DNA of 64,000 bases from MGBC163016 sp910588905 (GTDB lineage Bacteria; Actinomycetota; Coriobacteriia; Coriobacteriales; Eggerthellaceae). Where the stretch lies: positions 124,001 to 188,000 of the forward strand of contig CAPGDO010000002.1 of assembly GCA_948616985.1 (NCBI GenBank), written 5' to 3'. Shown here in pieces: positions 62,701 through 64,000 of the stretch. Both the position numbers and the translations under genes were made by a program. The notes beneath the pieces are model-generated. The model had not been told where the DNA came from. It did not search any database and saw only the letters and a program-made list of their open reading frames with translations. Each line of letters starts with the position of its first letter. Position 1 is the first letter of the stretch.

Positions 62701-63250
62701 CATCCAGTTCGCCGGTGTTCTGATACCCCATCTCCTCCAAGGTGCGCTTGAGGTCATCCAGGCCCTCCACGCCCTCTATGGCTCCCGCTGAGAGGTCATC
62801 ACCCACCGCCAAACGGATAGGGCGCTCCCAATGGGCATCGGCGGGAGGAAGGGCCCTGATCAAGGCCTGAGCGCTGGTCACTACGATGACATCTCTGCCG
62901 CTGGCCAGAGCATCCAGCGCCTCCAACCGGTGGGCCACCACCGAAGGAGATGCCGGTGTACCCACGCCAGGAACGTCATCCCGCTCAGGGAAGCGCAAGA
63001 CTGCGTCATCCCCCACATAGGAACGCAGATTGCGCGCGAAAGCCGAGGCCGCTTCTTCACCGGAGATGATCACCAGGGTAGGTTGGGGCTTGGAAGCGAA
63101 ACGGGCGGCCACGAGCATCGGCCGCGCCGATGCAGCCACTCCCAAGGTAGCGTCTTGGCCCGCGTCCAGCTTCCCCCAGAACCCGTCCAGGCAGCCAGAA
63201 TCCTTCAGGGCCTTCTGAATGGGCTCTATGAGCATAAGCGGTGATGCCAT
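59756..63250 (-). CDS. mfd: Transcription-repair coupling factor
   Basis: DNA translocase that removes RNA polymerase stalled at lesions and recruits UvrA. 1164 residues, full length. UvrB-homology N-terminus (about 1-350), RNA polymerase interaction domain near 500-560 (YVVHSTYGIALF), helicase core with CGDVGFGKTEVAIRAAF (Walker A), LVIIDEEQRFG and GRVGRSATQAYAYF, and a C-terminal TRCF domain. Start ATG 63250 overlaps the maturation protease; ATG 63235 is alternative. Confidence 0.97.
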   Translation of the reverse strand: MASPLMLIEPIQKALKDSGCLDGFWGKLDAGQDATLGVAASARPMLVAARFASKPQPTLVIISGEEAASAFARNLRSYVGDDAVLRFPERDDVPGVGTPASPSVVAHRLEALDALASGRDVIVVTSAQALIRALPPADAHWERPIRLAVGDDLSAGAIEGVEGLDDLKRTLEEMGYQNTGELDGPGTFATQGGTVDIFPGNADFPVRIDLFGDEVEEMRRIVSATGQTISGLDSIAIYPVTEFPLSAQTLARARASLEKPALTNKAARELFTCLEEGLRFEGAEALLPYIFPKTATIGDYAGADSLCALIEPRSLMDNMTHEKERMDERLSASSFPIQGLYTEPLAVTFGRGERATYLSIMQVGSASDDDLPVKRTDVAGVPERLFGKLRTWTEARYLCLLSVPDGRAREGLKLELVDHGLPIRDVADETGENPEALRRGVVNIVEEDIPLGLIIPKAKLALVSLNDTKRMNAEGSQRRQVDITQITFPYAPGDYVVHSTYGIALFKDIVLREIDGVERDYIELDYAEGDKLFLPIDQFDKVTRYVGPEGVKPKITRLDSTDWSRAMTRARKATRKLAFDLVDVYARRAAAKGHSFPVDTPWMQQMEESFPYQETPDQLRAIQDVFRDMRSKRPMDRLICGDVGFGKTEVAIRAAFAAAQDGRQVMVLCPTTILAQQHYTSFKERMEPFGMRVDVLSRFRSPAQQKASLAGFASGEVNVLVGTHRLLSRDVNPHELGLVIIDEEQRFGVGHKEQFKNLRESVDVLTLSATPIPRTMQMATSGVRDMSLILTPPDDRLPVKVHVGEWDPDVVSAAIRYELARKGQVYYVSNRVRTIEDALERVAVAAPEARVGVAHGKMTKDELERVMEDFAAGELDVLVATTIIESGIDNPHTNTLIIEDSQRLGLSQMYQLKGRVGRSATQAYAYFMFPEDAYLSEDAHARLMALADNQDLGSGMRIALKDLEIRGAGDILGAEQSGNMSAVGFDLFSQMLNRAVSEVRSSPGGDVLPERDMSDITVNIPGHTYFSAEYLPDIPERVLWYRKVASAYTVEEVDSLESELEQAYPGMPPEAKSLFQKARLRAYVARRGITNVSVSAGKLNLEDAALDREQRIRLKRSGGRYLPEKKKAIIPVSKLPLAADEEEDMASVVLRYLRGILEGDAEDD

Positions 63251-63792
63251 CCCTTCATAACGCTCTTGCCGCTCTCCTTGATGCGGATATCATGACCCCG
63301 CAGCACCAGATCAGCCAGAACGGCATCCACTAGATCCGGCAGAGCATCGAAGACCGGTTGGCTGAGCCCTACCGTGACCACCTCAGGAGAACGATTCAAG
63401 ACCTGCATCCCGAAGCACTTGCCTTCCGCCTCATAGCCCAGAAGAGCCGCCGCATCGAAGAGATCGACGAGCTTGAGATCATGGAGCGATGCCATGGCAC
63501 CGCTGTGACGTGCCATATCCTCAGGAGCGAATTCGAAGACAGTGCCCGGAGGCTCTTCGGTACCATCCACGGCATCCACCGTGATGATATAGTCTGCTTC
63601 ATCGACCCGTTCCACCATATTCAGGCTCATGCAACCTACATCCAAGAGCTCCACCTCAGGGGGAAGGTCATAGGCGGCGGTGAGCTCTTCGAAGACGGCC
63701 GGGCCCACTCCGTCATCCATCATGAGCGTGCTGCCCACACAGAAGACCACCACCTTCTCAGGAGCCGCCCCGTCACGCTCAGGCAGCGACAT
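63226..63792 (-). CDS. Hydrogenase maturation protease, HyaD/HybD-like
   Basis: Aspartic-type endopeptidase that clips the C-terminus of a [NiFe]-hydrogenase large subunit after nickel insertion. 188 residues: CVGSTLMMDDGVGPAV (metal-sensing Asp), ITVDAVDGTEEPPGTV (second Asp) and SLHDLKLVDLFDAAALLG (His) are the family ligands. Its start overlaps the next gene to the right by 14 bases. No hydrogenase structural gene is inside the window. Confidence 0.87.
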   Translation of the reverse strand: MSLPERDGAAPEKVVVFCVGSTLMMDDGVGPAVFEELTAAYDLPPEVELLDVGCMSLNMVERVDEADYIITVDAVDGTEEPPGTVFEFAPEDMARHSGAMASLHDLKLVDLFDAAALLGYEAEGKCFGMQVLNRSPEVVTVGLSQPVFDALPDLVDAVLADLVLRGHDIRIKESGKSVMKGWHHRLCS

Positions 63793-64000
63793 AGGGCCTC
63801 AGCTCCAGATTGTAATAGGTGGCCAAAGCGATGAAGAGGATGCCGATGATGGCGGAGACCACTGCCCAGATGCGCTGACGCTTGAGATACTCCGCCCGGC
63901 TCACTCCCCTATCCTCCGCCCGATGGGCAGCTATGGGCTGAGCCACGATGGCGAAGGCCACGGTGACTCCCAGGAGCAGGAGAAGGGTGAGCACCGCTAT
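63779..64000 (-). CDS. Small membrane protein, 5' end probably outside the window
   Basis: The frame stays open to the right edge; the first in-window start is GTG 63994 (71 residues). Two spans (LLLLLGVTVAFAIVA and WAVVSAIIGILFIALATYY) separated by a basic RAEYLKRQR loop. The reading frame carries hydrophobic codons directly up to the edge, so the N-terminus may lie beyond. It overlaps the hydrogenase maturation protease, so it may belong to a hydrogenase operon; no family is recognised. Confidence 0.6.
   Translation of the reverse strand: MAVLTLLLLLGVTVAFAIVAQPIAAHRAEDRGVSRAEYLKRQRIWAVVSAIIGILFIALATYYNLELRPYVAA

Overview
The window is 64 kb of dense chromosomal DNA, roughly 58-60% GC by eye, with about 60 protein genes, one tRNA and almost no mobile DNA. 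About four fifths of the genes read leftward on the minus strand. High GC combined with gene types usual in Firmicutes points to class Coriobacteriia (Actinomycetota), probably an Eggerthella/Slackia-like anaerobe. Those genes are folate-dependent TrmFO, two-subunit glycyl-tRNA synthetase, pyruvate phosphate dikinase with its PpsR regulator, ferredoxin-dependent 2-oxoacid oxidoreductase, pta/ackA and a hydrogenase maturation protease. The taxonomy is inference; no rRNA is present.

Layout from left to right. 1-2.4 kb: pyrimidine operon pyrR-pyrB-pyrC with a PyrR-type leader. 2.6-5.1 kb: acetate genes pta and ackA, convergent, with a possible 27-residue membrane peptide between them. 5.2-11.8 kb: HIT protein, exonuclease VII, metallopeptidase, RNase D, lipid kinase, TerC and an unknown anchored protein. 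11.8-13.3 kb: the only accessory-looking segment, with tRNA-Pro(GGG), a row of hairpins, a partial copy of the tRNA 3' end, a HEPN/MNT toxin-antitoxin pair and palindromic repeats. 13.3-19 kb: coaBC, rluD, lspA, ileS. 19-26 kb: degV, a galactofuranose-type gene pair, and a polar amino acid ABC transporter whose permease carries an extra extracytoplasmic domain. 26.2-31.4 kb: a 2-oxoacid:ferredoxin oxidoreductase (four subunits), an acyl-CoA synthetase and an XRE-cupin regulator. 32-42.4 kb: housekeeping run rsmB-fmt-def, an HD protein, xer, trmFO, dprA, yifB, yraN, rnhB, rplS. 42.5-53 kb: glyQ-glyS-ppsR-(membrane protein)-ppdK-mtnA-azlC-azlD. 53-57 kb: rpsP-khpA-rimM-trmD-lepB and an ATP-grasp gene. 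57-64 kb: DUF1461 protein, gltX, mfd and the edge of what may be a hydrogenase cluster.

The picture is of an anaerobe that makes ATP from acetyl-CoA through Pta/AckA, moves electrons with ferredoxin, uses PPDK at the pyruvate/PEP node under PpsR control, and possibly interconverts branched or aromatic acids, their CoA esters and 2-oxoacids. Most of the window is ordinary core genome. No CRISPR, IS element, prophage or biosynthetic cluster is visible. The best leads are the tRNA-linked structured segment, the permease fusion, the PyrR leader and the small membrane peptide.
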